From: Ancylostoma caninum
Lineage: Eukaryota > Nematoda > Chromadorea > Rhabditida > Ancylostomatidae
DNA: 64,000 bases
Reading direction: 5' to 3'
Assembly: GCA_037903475.1 (NCBI GenBank)
Contig: JBAJFG010000348.1
Span: 372,001 to 436,000 of the forward strand
Shown here: one piece after another, positions 1 to 11,880 of the stretch
Layout of the letters: each line of letters starts with the position of its first letter
Numbering within the stretch: the stretch's first letter is position 1
Position numbers and translations under genes: made by a program
Notes under the pieces: generated by a model
Told to the model about the DNA's origin: nothing
Databases searched by the model: none
The model's input: only the letters and a program-made list of their open reading frames with translations

Positions 1-92
1 AAAGATACGTACTGATCTCCGCTATCCGACGATCGGTACGTATCATTTGTTATCCGACCGGATCGGACTCCGATGAACTATAAATGTAGCTT
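1..92. repeat. dispersed repeat, copy 1
   Basis: This stretch shares a long block, including 'gaccggatcggactccgatg' and the following 'ctataaatgtag', with 29560-29653 in the same orientation. The two copies differ by scattered substitutions and small indels, so this is an old dispersed repeat. No coding frame or terminal structure is visible here. The element continues to the left of the window or is truncated. Confidence 0.6.
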
Positions 93-370
93 ATTCGTTA
101 GCAGCAAGTGATCGGCCACTGTTGCCACGCTACCGCGTTTAAATGGAGCGTGATTTGCAGTGTGCACGTCACGTCAGGTGAACAGACTTAGTCATCCTCA
201 TTCTGATTAAGTTTTGGTTCGTTTGCTGAAACCGCCAACAGCATCGTCGCTGCTTAGTTCTGTACTAGAGTAGGCTCTAACGCTTCTACATTTTACCCCA
301 TCAGGATCGACATGTTAAGATGCGACTGGACGATCATCGGACACTTGTCACCCGCGCCCGTCAGGCCTAA

Positions 371-1595
371 CAAGGGAAGTGCAAGAGGCCATATTCGAAA
401 ATCGGGATGAAACCTATCTGGCTTGAATCTTTGTTGGAGAGGGTGTTACAGTATATATTTCATTATTGCCCTCGATTCCAAAAAACAAAAATCCCACCAC
501 AGTACTATATGCGTTGCAGCACTAGTCCGTCAGCGACGAGGTGGCCGAGTGGAGAGGATGCGGACTGATAGGCAGGAGGTCGAGGGTTTGGATCCCGTCA
601 TTGACACTCGTTTTGCATTTTTGTTTTTTATTCCTCCTATGTTATTGAAATCAATTTTGGAGGGCTAGAAGACAACACTTGTCTTTACTGACGTACTAGC
701 TATAGAATAACTACTATGCTATGAACGTAGTTTAGTGATCGTACAGCTTTCCCTCGAGTCGCTAGAAAATTGTAAAATTTTCATTCAAAACAAAAAAAGG
801 ATGGTCAATGAGAAAGCATTTACTGGCAGCAACGGTGCACACAGACAATGAAGTGTTCAAAGCAAAAGCGGTGAGAACAATACGCGCAGACAATGAAAGA
901 AATTCTGCTACAATCATTACAGTCGCATTCACTGCAGAGATCAGAGGGGAAGCAGGCTTCCACTGGAGTGAGGAAAGAGCCTGGATCTAAATCAGTATAC
1001 CCTGCCGCCTTCCAAGGGTAACGAAGCATAGCGCGGAAACGGGGAGCACGGAATGTCCAATATACAACAGAAAGAATTTTTAAAATGTTGTCTCTCTTTG
1101 AGACAACAAAGTCAATGTTGTGCACAAAAGGGCCACGACGCGTGAAGGTTCGAACATTATGAACCGAGTGGGAAAGATTTTGAGTTACAGTCGTGAAAAG
1201 TGACTGCTACTTTATAGCTAATCGAGGGAGAAAAGCAGGTTTTATATAACGTAGTTATTCCGTGCCTAGTGCGTCAGTAAGGATAAGTATTATCTTCTAA
1301 CCTTTTAAATTTGATTTCAACAACACAGGGGGAATAAAAAAATGAGAGAGCAAAACAGGTAGGTGCGCATGACGGGGTTCAAACTCTCGAGCTGACAGTG
1401 CAGCATCCTCCCCACTCGGCCACATCGTCGCTGACGGACGAGTGCTGCAGCGCATATGGTACTGTGGTGGGATTTTTTTTTTGGAATCGAGGGCAATAAT
1501 GAAATATATACTGTAACACCCTCTCCAACAAAGATTCAAGCCAGATAGGTTTCATTCCGATTTGCGAGTCTGGCCTGTTGCACTTCCCTTGTAAG
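371..1595. repeat. Long inverted repeat with tRNA-like arms
   Basis: The left arm (about 371-760) reappears as its reverse complement at about 1205-1595 with only scattered differences; the arms enclose about 445 bases. Each arm holds a tRNA-like core. On the left, an A-box-like TGGCCGAGTGGA lies at 542-553 and a B-box-like GGTTTGGATCC at 85-95 of the same line (585-595). On the right, minus strand, TGTGGCCGAGTGGGGA lies at about 1424-1409 and GTTTGAACCCC at about 1385-1374. Each arm also encodes the same short open frame by duplication, which I do not treat as a gene. This is either two head-to-head copies of a tRNA-derived SINE or one foldback element carrying pol III promoter-like sequence. 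The spacer (761-1204) has a short open frame at 808-990 but no convincing coding signal. Confidence 0.6.
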
Positions 1596-1616
1596 TGAGA
1601 TAGTATGTAGAAAGCG

Positions 1617-2207
1617 GTGCTCTCGACCTTTTGCCTGGAAGAATATGTCGGTTTTGACCTGAGATGGCCAATGAGCTGTCAGAGTGAGTTAGGGCACCTT
1701 TCGAAACATGAACGGCTCGTTATTCCCAAGCTCAAAAGGCTTGGGGTCTTTGTAAGGGCCAACAAAGAACATTACAACAGGGAATGTCCGGCAAGACCCA
1801 CCAAAGACGCGGGACTGATCAAGGGTAAGCTGTTGGAGCAATCGCGCTGCGTGTCCGAATATCAGCACCGGCACTGCCACGGCACACTCCGAAAACGAAT
1901 CGACCATATGTGCAAGAACAAGTGCCGCAGCCACCACGACTTCCAGAAGTACAACAGAGTAAAACGCAGCTACCGTCATGGTGAAACAGCGGGAATCAAC
2001 CAGACTTCACAAGCAAGAGAACGGTTTCTCAGAACCGAGATTCAGAAAGTAACCGGAAATGATGGAAAAGAAAACTACCGAAATATCTATGAAAAACTTT
2101 TGAATTCAAGTACAAGAAAACTATATGATCTATTAAGAAGTTCGGTTGGCCACGATAATAGATGTTTTCAATTCGTTCAGCTTATCGTTCGTGAAAAAAT
2201 GCAATAA
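1617..2207 (+). CDS. unassigned open frame; possible insulin-like exon
   Basis: I do not recognise this as a known gene. The frame is open for 196 codons from a GTG, with no clear ATG start or signal peptide. Its middle part (about codons 71-114, near 1827-1958) uses C/G-ending codons and looks like a real exon. A donor-like AGA/GTAAAA ends it near 1958. Inside it is C87-x11-C99-x3-C103 with L91 and I95 at the core positions of an insulin B chain; the spacing equals that of C. elegans INS-6 (type beta). The following residues include DFQKY, reminiscent of A chains, but no CC pair follows and no A-chain exon was found downstream. The opposite strand is also open for 96 codons (hydrophobic), most likely a mirror of the basic, Cys/His-rich plus-strand protein. 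The true exon limits are unknown. Confidence 0.3.
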   Translation: MLSTFCLEEYVGFDLRWPMSCQSELGHLSKHERLVIPKLKRLGVFVRANKEHYNRECPARPTKDAGLIKGKLLEQSRCVSEYQHRHCHGTLRKRIDHMCKNKCRSHHDFQKYNRVKRSYRHGETAGINQTSQARERFLRTEIQKVTGNDGKENYRNIYEKLLNSSTRKLYDLLRSSVGHDNRCFQFVQLIVREKMQ

Positions 2208-2942
2208 CTCAGTGTTTCGATCCGTAGGTAAGGTTGGAAACTACGAATCCTTCACGGCGAATCGTATAAAACCAGCATCGGTTACTCGATTTATCTGTAC
2301 ATATTAACTTAGAAACATGCAACACGCGACAAAACACATTGGATTCGTACAAATTTGGCTAATCTAGTTAAAGCACCTTGACACATTATATGTGGTATAA
2401 CAAGCAATAGTGACGTTTGAAGATAACTATCCAGTATAAAGGGAACGAGCTCGCAAACGATTCAAATCATAGAACAATCGAGGTGAACAGCTGTTTTAAA
2501 CAAAGCAAGAACCGGCGCTGAAAGGATGCAAAGAGATGTTGAGAAATTAAAACAATGCATGGAGTCAGACCTAGGTAACCGTGACGGCAAAGTTTAAAAA
2601 AGGCAGTTGAAAGTGTGGTCATAGTTATTGGCAACATAGGACAAAAGCATTGTGATCCCTTTGAAAGTTTTATAATTGATAAGTTGATCTGAAAAAAAGG
2701 CATTAAAAATATGAGCAGGTAGTCAATACTGACAGTAAACGAAAGAAACAACCTAAATATGAAAGGAAGAACTCTAATTTCCCACAATTGACATGTTGCA
2801 ATGCTGGAAAAAAGAAATCCATGCTGATAGCGTGAACGACTCAGTGATTCCTAATTCTCTCTTGTTAGTATGGGAAAAAGATATAAAAACATGGCAAATG
2901 TAGAAAACTCCGGCGTTGGCGTTACTGCGTGGAAAGGAACGA

Positions 2943-5900
2943 TTATAATCCTTTGTTTTTGTTCCCGGCATAGACAGGATTCCTGAAGGTCGTCGTCGCT
3001 TGTTTGTAGATAGGATTTTCATTCTGAAAGAAAAATAAACACTTTTTGCGTAGTCAGCATGCGAAATAATTGATTGAAAAAAAAAGCAAACAAAGAGGGG
3101 TTTTTGCACGCACCGTGTCCCACTTAGCCATAAGTCGTTCGTTGTTGAACTTCGCATACTCAGCACGATCATGCAGAACAGTCAGCAGTTTCCAGACAAG
3201 GAGGAGAATTAAACCAAGGATAACAATTCCAGCTATCACGCCAAGTACGATTGCCAGTACCGGTACAGGTGGAGGACAATCTGAAATTCCATACCAATAT
3301 AAAGTTCTCTGGAAGTTTTTCTTAGTTTGGCTGCTTTCACTGAACCTGCTACACTGTAGAAATATCGTTTTCAGCAAATAATTTGTTCGTGAAAACGTTG
3401 CGCTAGAATAGAGCCCCCTAATACTTATTATTGCAAAGCAATCTCTTCTAGTCATTGAGAACGCCAGATCTCACCCCTCTTTAAGAGGGATCAGGCCCGG
3501 GGCAAAAAAAAAAATAACTAAATCCGATGAACTCTGAAAAGCAGAAAGTTTGAAGCGGTAAAACTGGCTCACCTTTGTGTTCGCGGACCCAAACGGTAGC
3601 ATTATCTGTGGCTTCATCGTAATAATACAGATAATAGAATGTACAGTCATCAGCGGGGTCAACAAACTGGCACGCAGTTGTTTCGTTCAACTCTGTAAAA
3701 ATCAACAAGTTTTCACCACCAAAATTTTCCACATTCATAACGATGTGATCGAAGCGAATACGGTTTAAAAATGCATGGAACGAACCAGGTAGCTCCTCAA
3801 CAGGAATGACTTTGAATGGACATTCAGCACAGCGCTCTTCATCATACGGTCCAGTTCCCCATTGTTGACACATGACACATGGTTTGTACTCGATACATTT
3901 CGTGGGACATGTCTTAAAAGGCTCATTTTTTGAGGAAAAAAGTGCTGTAGTAGAGAATACGCGCTGATCAAAACCTACCGGGCAGATCTCGCATTTGGCG
4001 CCGGAGTATCTGTTGCCGTCTGGGCCATCGAAGCAGCGGCAACGTCCACAGATACATTCTCCCTTACCATTACAGATCTTACCATTCGCGGACATGCAGG
4101 AGTCCTGACTGATGGGGCATTCGCAAGCTCTACCTGAACCATGTTAATCGTAGTGCCAACTACCACAAAAGAGCAGGAAAGGATTTGAAAAGAGCGAATA
4201 ATCCCAAGGCTCACCATATACCCAAGATGTGAATTTGAAAACCTACAGAAAAATATCCAAGACTGTTGGAAAATTTATCACTCAATGTATCATAAAATTA
4301 CTGAGAAAAACACCTAGTGACTCAAGTAAACAAAATGTCGACAACGTCGATTGTTTAGGGAATGTGAAATACGAACTTTAGTTGAAAATTGCGGGGGATA
4401 AAACCTTAATAAAACCTACCAGTCCATCCTGGTGCACAAATACACTGCCCACAATTGCACTCTCCATGTTCGGCACAAATTTTGCGATCGTGACGTGGAC
4501 AGTTGAAATTGTCGCACTCGCAAAATTCTCCAGAAATCTGCTCTTCAGGATTCTGAAAGAGTACATTCGCATCTATAGCTCAACGATAACAAATGATAAG
4601 TATTCCAGAAAATGCAGACGTAAAAGACATTATTGTTCGTTTAGTAGCTGATACCTCGAAACAACCTCAATTAATTACATCCGCCGAAGACATGCTCGCA
4701 TGCATCATAACTGAAAGGGAAAGCGCAACCAAATGCTGTCAAAGGAATAAATTGCATAGTCGAAGTTTCTAGGGCTACCGCGTTTCATAGCCAGCTGTCA
4801 GCTCTTAGCCCGCCAATATGTTTTTTTAGCGTATGAAATTGCACTTCGCTGTGTTCACTAAAACAGGGCGAACGCCATGTTCAATGAAACAGAGCGAAAG
4901 TGACTTCTAGGTCCCACCCTCTCTGTTAAAGAACATTTGCGCATGATCTCGGGGCAGTCATGACCAAAAGCAGCCAGCAAAGGGGCGCGAGAATTAGTGT
5001 GTAGATACTTATGTGGGAACGCCATTAATGAAAAGCAGCACTCGCTTCATTAACAATAAAAAAGCAAGTTCAATCCCATTGAAAATCTCAATAGGATGCA
5101 ATGTGCGAATGAGCTTTGGAGAAGTTCAAATGAGCAACAGGGATGAAAGGACTGCGAGCATGCCTATTTATTTTCCATTTTAGCGGAGAGTAGTTCAATA
5201 AAGAAAGCATGCAAAGTTATGATACCTGGCGCGGATTGCATTCACAGCGGCCACAGTTGCATACTCCTCGTCCCTCGCAAATAGCTGATTCATTAGTCCT
5301 GAAAATTAAGTTAGAGACGTCAACGACCTTCCAGTTTTTGCCCGTCTACTTCATGTTTGCCCTAACCGTTTACACTTTTCATTAAGCGCTGCAGTGCTCA
5401 TTCCCGGTCGATTGCACTCGCAGTAACGTCCGACGTTTCCACCCTTGCAACGGCAAACACCACATACCATATCACCACCATGACACTCCTCAGCATTTTC
5501 AACAATGCGATCCTTGAAATATCTTTTTTCATTACCCTGACAAAAAAGTGAAAACACAGAAATACGCACCTCCTGTTCACAGTCACAATCACAGAGCACC
5601 TTTACGTTGACAATAAGGGTCTCGTCTAATCCAGAAGGACCAATTCGCAGCACGAAATCCCTCTTTTCAACGCAGTGAGTAGCCTCGAGCGTTACTTCGA
5701 ATTGAACCTCGTCTCCCACACGAATACCCTCACAAACGTTGGTATCACGAAGAGTGGTGCCACTGAAAACAATTATTTGGGCAAGAATAATCAATGAGCA
5801 ATAAAAAGTAATCAAATTGCAAATGGGCGAACGCAAAGCTCCTAGGACATTACGAAAGTGTAAAAAGTAGCAATCGTTAAAGTGTCGAAGGGGATTCGAA

Positions 5901-8320
5901 AGCCACTTACTCGAGGCACATACTGCGATATGTGATCTTCAGACCATCACTTGCATTGGCATTATCGACCATGATGATCTTCTCACTAATTTTTAGATAT
6001 TCTCCCTCGATCAGGTCGACGATGTTACGCGAATCGGTCTCCAGAATACCAACAGAGGAAGACACATCAGGGAGCGACTCGGATAGCTAAAAAGGACATT
6101 CTATGTCATTGACCAGAAAAAAATGACAAAAAAATCAAAACATGCAGAACCGCGAAAATGACGAAAACAAGGAATGTAATCCATTCTAACGCTGATACAG
6201 GATTTTGATGATCGAAAACATTACTGCTTCCATGAATCGTATTATCCGCAGGGAGACAAGCTTCAAACTAAGCGCTTAGATCCCAAAGAATTTCTGAGGC
6301 AAAGCATTTCTTGCATTCATGTGTGTTCTTGAATCCTATACAGCATCGGAATGCAGTGCGTCTACTGCACCACGTGACCAGCAATTCTTACAAAGCGCGG
6401 CGAGAGTCTCCTACGTACGAAAAATGAGTAACGCAGAAAGACTTAGAGAATGCCACAAATACCTGAGTGTACAACTCGTGATTTCCTTTGGTAACGGCAA
6501 AGATTATGTTTGCCTTTCTATCTTTGATCATTTGGTGAAGAAGAGCGATTGATGGGTAATCCTAAAAACACAGTTTTATAACAATAAGCGCGACTCTGAC
6601 AAGAAGTGATGCGCAATGAAGAAAGGAGCGAGTATAGCAATAAAATACTATAAAAAGGTTAAAAGAGAACATTATCTGATATTCCTGACCTGGTTCAGGG
6701 TCTCTGTATAGTACCCATCACGATCGAGGTGACATTCTCCATCATTAGGTTCCACCACTCCGGCTAGCTGAAATCATCCACTGAGAAGGTGGGAAATTAT
6801 TATAGCATTACCTGCAAAAGGTTGAAACTGACCCTTCCGTCTCCAGCAAAGTGGAATCCCGCGTCGGTAGAGAAGACAACCATTTTGCGAGCACGTTCTC
6901 TCCAGCCAATTTTACTCTAAACTCGAACTATCCCTTTATAAGACATATGACCAGGCAATGCAAGACTTATGATTGGGTAAACCATGGAAACGAACAAACA
7001 ACGACAATACACTTACGTTGCACGCTAGAGCCTGCACAACGGCGTCGAAGCCGCCCTCTGGGGCGTCCAGGTTACCGGAAATTTCAGCTTTGTCGACTTC
7101 TGCCTGGAATCAAAGACATAGGAGCAGAACAACACTTCGAAAAGCTAGCTATCTAATGAATCTTACCTTAAACTTCTCAGTATTAGTAGTTAAAGTCATC
7201 TGATGTTTGAATCCGTATGGTTCAGCACAAGGTTCAGCACAGGGTGACTTTTGCCTAAAGTTTTTGACACTATGAACACTAAGTCTAGGGGGACACGGTA
7301 GGTTTTACCAACTTTTCGATTCTCGGATCAATGAAGGGCATCAGTTTCTTGTCGATGAAGGAGCCGAAACCGAGACGGAAGTTCTTGGTGATATTGCGCA
7401 TACGAACAGCTGAAATAAAGATAAAATCATTAAAATCAAACATTCTGAGGCTAAAAAGCCCAAGCAATTCTCTAATAAATGAGGAAACACAAACATAGAA
7501 ATCGATCGCTTCAATTCATACCGAGCAAATCTCCTAGCTCAGAAAGCTTCTGCTTGTCATCCTTCATCGAATATGATAAGTCCATAAGGTAGTAAAGGTC
7601 AACAGGATAGTCTACAGCTTGTCGATAGGTCACATTGAAACGGACGCGTGATTCTGAAATGGACAGAGGATGAACAAATTCAAAGCCAATTTCTTGATGC
7701 ACAGAAAGACCACTAACTGGGCCTAATTTCGACGAACATCTCCTGTGGCTTCAACTGAACCGCATCATCCTCGTTCTCAACCTGCCCCTTATCGGACAAC
7801 GGTTCATCCTGAAAGCGTGAACGTCACCGGAGATAATAAGTGATGGCTCTACCATGGCCTTCTTTAACACAAACCTTTTCTACTTCGAGAATTGTTTGTG
7901 GATCTTCTATGTAGGATTCAGGACAGCCATGTTCCAACAGTCGAGCTCGATTGTCACACCTTGCGTACTGCTTCTTCGCATCGAAAAGCTAGATAGCAAA
8001 ATAGACATTCTTCCCAGAAAACGAAGGAGAGGACATGAAAATACTGGTTGCTCACCGGAGCTCCACACCATGCGCAGGAATCGTGAAGCTGAATGCATGC
8101 GCTACAGGTGTAGTTATCTCGAGATAACGAATAACAAGGGAAATCTTTTCTTCCCTCAACGACCTCACCAGTTACTGAAAATCCAGGCTTTTTTGGAAAG
8201 AGCACCACTTCACAAATAAATGTTAAGGAAAAGCTACAAACCTTCTCCTGTTTTCCAATCGCTGACTTCTGCAGCTAATGTCGCACCTACTAACAATAAC
8301 AAAAGGATGTTACCCAGCAT
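2943..8320 (-). CDS. pat-3: integrin beta subunit (PAT-3 type)
   Basis: This encodes the beta chain of an alpha/beta integrin, a plasma-membrane receptor that binds matrix ligands outside and talin-type adaptors inside; in nematodes the PAT-3 chain anchors body-wall muscle. Coding exons, 5' to 3': 8320-8242, 8174-8056, 7988-7875, 7808-7718, 7653-7522, 7409-7313, 7254-7167, 7103-7017, 6916-6833, 6767-6690, 6561-6463, 6086-5911, 5762-5570, 5512-5367, 5298-5226, 4552-4420, 4133-3979, 3912-3786, 3692-3573, 3280-3114, 3023-2943. They give 812 codons, close to the family length. Seen: a signal peptide (1-17), a Cys-rich PSI domain, a beta-I domain with MIDAS D159LSYS and the block [13 protein letters not shown], integrin EGF repeats (about 480-648), a beta-tail, one membrane segment (about 737-760) and a tail with NPIY and NPVY. 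The family is certain; the gene symbol rests on this being the canonical nematode beta chain. The exon-13/14 border has an alternative (33- or 57-base intron). Confidence 0.95.
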
Positions 8321-8325
8321 CTCCC

Positions 8326-8334
8326 TGAAAAGTT
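8326..8334 (-). promoter_or_regulatory. splice acceptor just upstream of the integrin start
   Basis: On the minus strand the sequence reads ACTTTTCAG, then GGGAG, then ATG. An acceptor five bases before the start codon is typical of spliced-leader trans-splicing in nematodes. A cis-spliced 5' untranslated exon farther upstream is the alternative. The signal peptide directly after this ATG supports the start choice. Confidence 0.6.
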
Positions 8335-8653
8335 GAAACTAGTGACATTTTTCTAATAAAATTGTCTTTTGATGTTCATCTCACCAGTTAGCTGTCCTGT
8401 AGCGGGCCTCCCGTCAATTACCCTCCAATCAAATGCTGTTCCTGTCCCCGAGATACTGTCCGCTTTTAGCGGAGATACCCTGGAAAAAATTTGGAAAATA
8501 CTATATATATTGCAATGTAGCTAAACTGAGAACGTGCACGGACTTAACAAACTAACGAGCTCTAAATAGCGAGTAAATTGGGAAATAAGCACTGAAAAGT
8601 TCAATACTTGCCTACTACCTCATCCATACAACTAATACTTCATCCCACGCTTG
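8330..8653. other. integrin upstream region, no gene seen
   Basis: This is the region immediately 5' of the integrin gene. I see no coding frame, RNA gene or recognisable promoter element. Confidence 0.4.
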
Positions 8654-8895
8654 CAGTGGGAGACGCAGAAAGTGGCCGGGGGAGGGGCGTGGGTAAAAAG
8701 GGGGGTCTCCGCCGCTTTAGAGACCCACACGGAAGTAAAGTTGATAAAAACATTAATTACAATAATAAATAATAAATAATAAATGTATTAAAAATAACGA
8801 CAAAAATAAGCAATTAAAAATACACTAATACAAGATTTCCATTTGTAGTGTAAAGTGATTTCAAAAATTTGGCGACCCATTCCCCGGGGGGACGC
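8654..8895 (+). mobile_element. hAT-like MITE, eroded copy
   Basis: The copy begins CAGTGGGAGACGCAGAAAG and runs through a G-rich block, 'gggtctccgccg', an AT-rich centre with AATAAT repeats and 'atttggcgacccattc'. It then stops in a short G-run without the C-rich right terminus seen in the intact copy at 34571-34854. It is therefore the same family with a lost or rearranged 3' end. No flanking duplication is visible. Confidence 0.7.
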
Positions 8896-8899
8896 CCTC

Positions 8900-11700
8900 T
8901 TAGAAAAGGAAATTTTCAATTCGTACAGATAATTGTTCCAGAATGAAATGATGCACTAATATTTCCATTTAATGCAAATATTCGCCGCATGATCAATACG
9001 GGTGTAAGAAAAAAAATGAACAGAAAATCGAGATATGGCCGCACCAATAACGTGGCAGAAAAAAAACATGGTTCGGCATCGATTCCGCTTTCCACCGAAC
9101 AACGATGCAAATTACCGATGACATTTAATGGCTGCCGTCCTCCATTCTGCCAGCATACCTTTTTAGTCACAACATCGCCGGTAGTGAGCGAGTCGAAGGC
9201 ATTGTTGCTAAGAATATTAATAGCGCAACAAACAGTTCCTCCGATCATAGGAAAAACGTGTTCCTCGTCATTTCAGAATTAACAGCTCACACGATATTTA
9301 TTAGGACAGGGCCATCGTGGGCTAGAATCCTGAGTAATGAACCGAGAGCTAGTTGTCACGAAGAACACTCCCACGGAATTCCACCGCTAATGCGAGAGGT
9401 AAAGCATGTGAAATCAATACTAAAGTGTAACTGAAGCCTTCATAAGGTTTTGAACGAAAAATCAACGACTGGGAAACTGGTAAAATATATCGCATAGCTT
9501 TTTTTGGAGAAGTTTTAGAGAAAAAAGGCAAGACAAGCACAACTTCACCACCACCTCTTCTCGCAACAGCTCTAGGTGGGTTTCAAAACAGATGTATCAC
9601 TGGTCTTTTGTTCTAATCGCCTTTCGTGCAGTCATGAAAGAGCGCTTTTGAGCACAACTAATACATGAATAAAGATAAAATTATATGTAAGAAATATAAT
9701 TTAATACATTGGAACGGTAGCCATAGAAATACATTAGTTTTGTGCAGGCTAAGTTTACTCGCTTGATGTTTTATAATATAACAAACGAATAGATGTCATT
9801 TCTAGCCTGTAAAATGGAATATTACATGGTTTTGGGCAAAATGAATAGTGTATGATGGCGCTACTCTGAATTCTCATTAAAAAATGGAGTCGGGTCTAGT
9901 ACAGGATGAGGCTGAGAGCTCCTTTAACACTTTACTCGATGGGCTCTCGCAGCAGCACTTTCTTCGTATAAAGCAATGAAGCAATTGGTAAATGTTCGCA
10001 CCTGTCGACATCAGTGGCTGGGGAAAGCAATAAAGTCGTCTCGGAGCTACAGAGACCATTTACTACACAAATTATAAACTCAGAACCACTCAGTTATGGT
10101 AAGAATTGCCCTCGGTGGGCAAATAAAAAGCAATAAGAAGCAATTCGCTCAAAGCGACTCAAAATAAACAAGAACTGGAACATTTTCATAACATGAATGT
10201 GCATCTTAAAGTTTCGGGAGCCTCATGCGCAAATACTCGTGAGTAGGCAAACAATTCGCAGCTGTTATCTGGCCCACTTAAGGTACGGAATGTGGAGGGA
10301 ACCGGAAAGGCACACTGCAAGCAGCCACACATGCGCAATATGCGCCATTATAAGTTTTGAAAGTAAAAGTTATCATGTAAACGAAACTGAGCACTGTTAT
10401 TCGGCGACTTCAGCAGTAGGAGATCGATATATCCGAATGCATAAGCGTAGGCGTCTGGACAAGACAGCCTCAGTTTGCCGGCCAGCACACAGTGTAATCA
10501 CAACGAGGAGGCTCCCCTGGTGCAGCCGGTGAGTGGGGGCGAGAGTCGAGTCATCATATAACAGAGAATAAGTAAAAAGAAATCACTATTTTGGACACAT
10601 TAGAGGTATTTGTATCCAACGGAACATGAGTCAGTCACGACTTCGCGTGAGTCATCATTCTATCAATAAATTTCTCTTACGTCTGATAACAGAATTCTAA
10701 AGCTAATCGCACAAAGAAATATGCAAACATATCTCTTTGGCAGCTTCGAAAACCCAACTTAAAAAGATCATGAAAGCAAGCAATAAATAATAGTTTAGGT
10801 CAGTAAAATAACAAATGCACAGATAATTGCAGCTGTACCCGCAAGTACAAAGCCCGAAAATTTAGATTTGCAGCAAGTGCAACTAAAAAGAACTGACAAG
10901 GAATGAGTGCAGTTGGCAAATCGCCAACTGTCCCTGGCGACCTATCGATTCCGCAAGCGAAAGCGTAGAGATAGAGCGCGAAATAAAGAGACAGAGAGTT
11001 GCTGGCCGTCCGCGCTGACCACAGTTAACAGCAGCAGTCGGGAGGCGGAGCAGGAGTGGGGCCAGCTTCTGTTCCCACATCTAGCTCATTTCAAAGAGTA
11101 TTCTCGGATGCATCATCACATATCGGAAAACTGCAAATCTCATCAATGAAACCTATACATGCTTGTAAAATAACATCGATTAAAGATGGGAACGATATAT
11201 TGCCCACAAGTCACCTACTCAAAAAGAGGAGAAAAGGCCGATTGTGTCCAATTACGGACAAATCTTAATGACAGTAGCCATTAAGCGACCCAAAAATTAA
11301 CGCATTAGGGATCAGGTGTATGGCTTCCATATCATACGGAAGAGTCAATATAAATATAAATAAAATATTGGATCAGAAATAGTTCGCCTTCATTCTAGAC
11401 AAAAGAATCAGGACTACATGATAAGCAATGAAAGAAAAACATACAAGTTTAAAAAAAGGGTCAGCAAGCAGTTAAAATCTGCTGCAAGACCTAAAGAATG
11501 GAACGAAAGAATCAGTAGAATCAGGTGAATGAGCAAGCAAAATGAACGATTAAACCTGTGAAGTTCTTAGAACTCAATACTATTCCCTAAAGAATTTCTT
11601 CAGAGTACGCGCACCAAAAGTGGCGTGTTCAGGCAAATCTAAAAGCAGATGTAAACAAATGAAGAAGATTTTACAAATATGTAAAATTGTGTATAACCAC
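8900..11700. other. intergenic region with ambiguous open frames
   Basis: No gene can be supported here. Around 8916-9282 both strands are open for about 100 codons (minus from 9248, plus from 8989), and either could be a single exon, but neither has matching splice partners or a known motif. A plus frame at 10197-10532 (111 codons) ends just before a good donor-like GTGAGT context at about 10528. The stretch 10950-11060 is purine- and GC-rich (AGAGATAGAGCGCG) and might be regulatory. The rest is AT-rich without structure that I can see. Confidence 0.3.
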
Positions 11701-11712
11701 AGTGCTGTTTGC

Positions 11713-11880
11713 TTAGGTTAGATATAATCGAATAACGATAGGCAATGCCGCAATCAACGCCGAGGCGATAACGTTAATGAGGATGGCTAGCCATCTGACC
11801 TCGGTCATACAATTTCCGCGCACGCCCAAACTGTCCCATGGGTACTTGACAGATGTGCAGTAATGTGTTGATAGCAACAT
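11713..11880 (-). CDS. possible small single-pass membrane protein or terminal exon
   Basis: I do not recognise this protein. From the ATG at 11880 it is 55 residues. A soluble half contains CTSVKYPWDSLGVRGNC, then MTEVRW, then a strong hydrophobic segment (about residues 31-50, WLAILINVIASALIAALPIV) and a short RLYLT tail. Codons in the second half are third-position C/G-rich, unlike the surrounding DNA, which is the main reason to believe it. The frame stays open upstream to 11916, so this may instead be the last exon of a longer gene. It lies about 400 bases downstream of the CWC25-like gene on the same strand, a spacing compatible with a nematode operon, but no SL2-type signal could be verified. 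Confidence 0.4.
   Translation of the reverse strand: MLLSTHYCTSVKYPWDSLGVRGNCMTEVRWLAILINVIASALIAALPIVIRLYLT

Noticed and set aside
423..668. 81-codon open frame on the plus strand
   Set aside because: It duplicates the minus-strand frame at 1297-1539 only because both lie in the inverted repeat arms; it runs over tRNA-like sequence and a repeat end, with no splice or coding signal.
3481..4095. A single 204-codon integrin exon
   Set aside because: The frame is open across two introns and an exon end. Splice signals and homology split it at 3979/3912, 3786/3692 and 3573.
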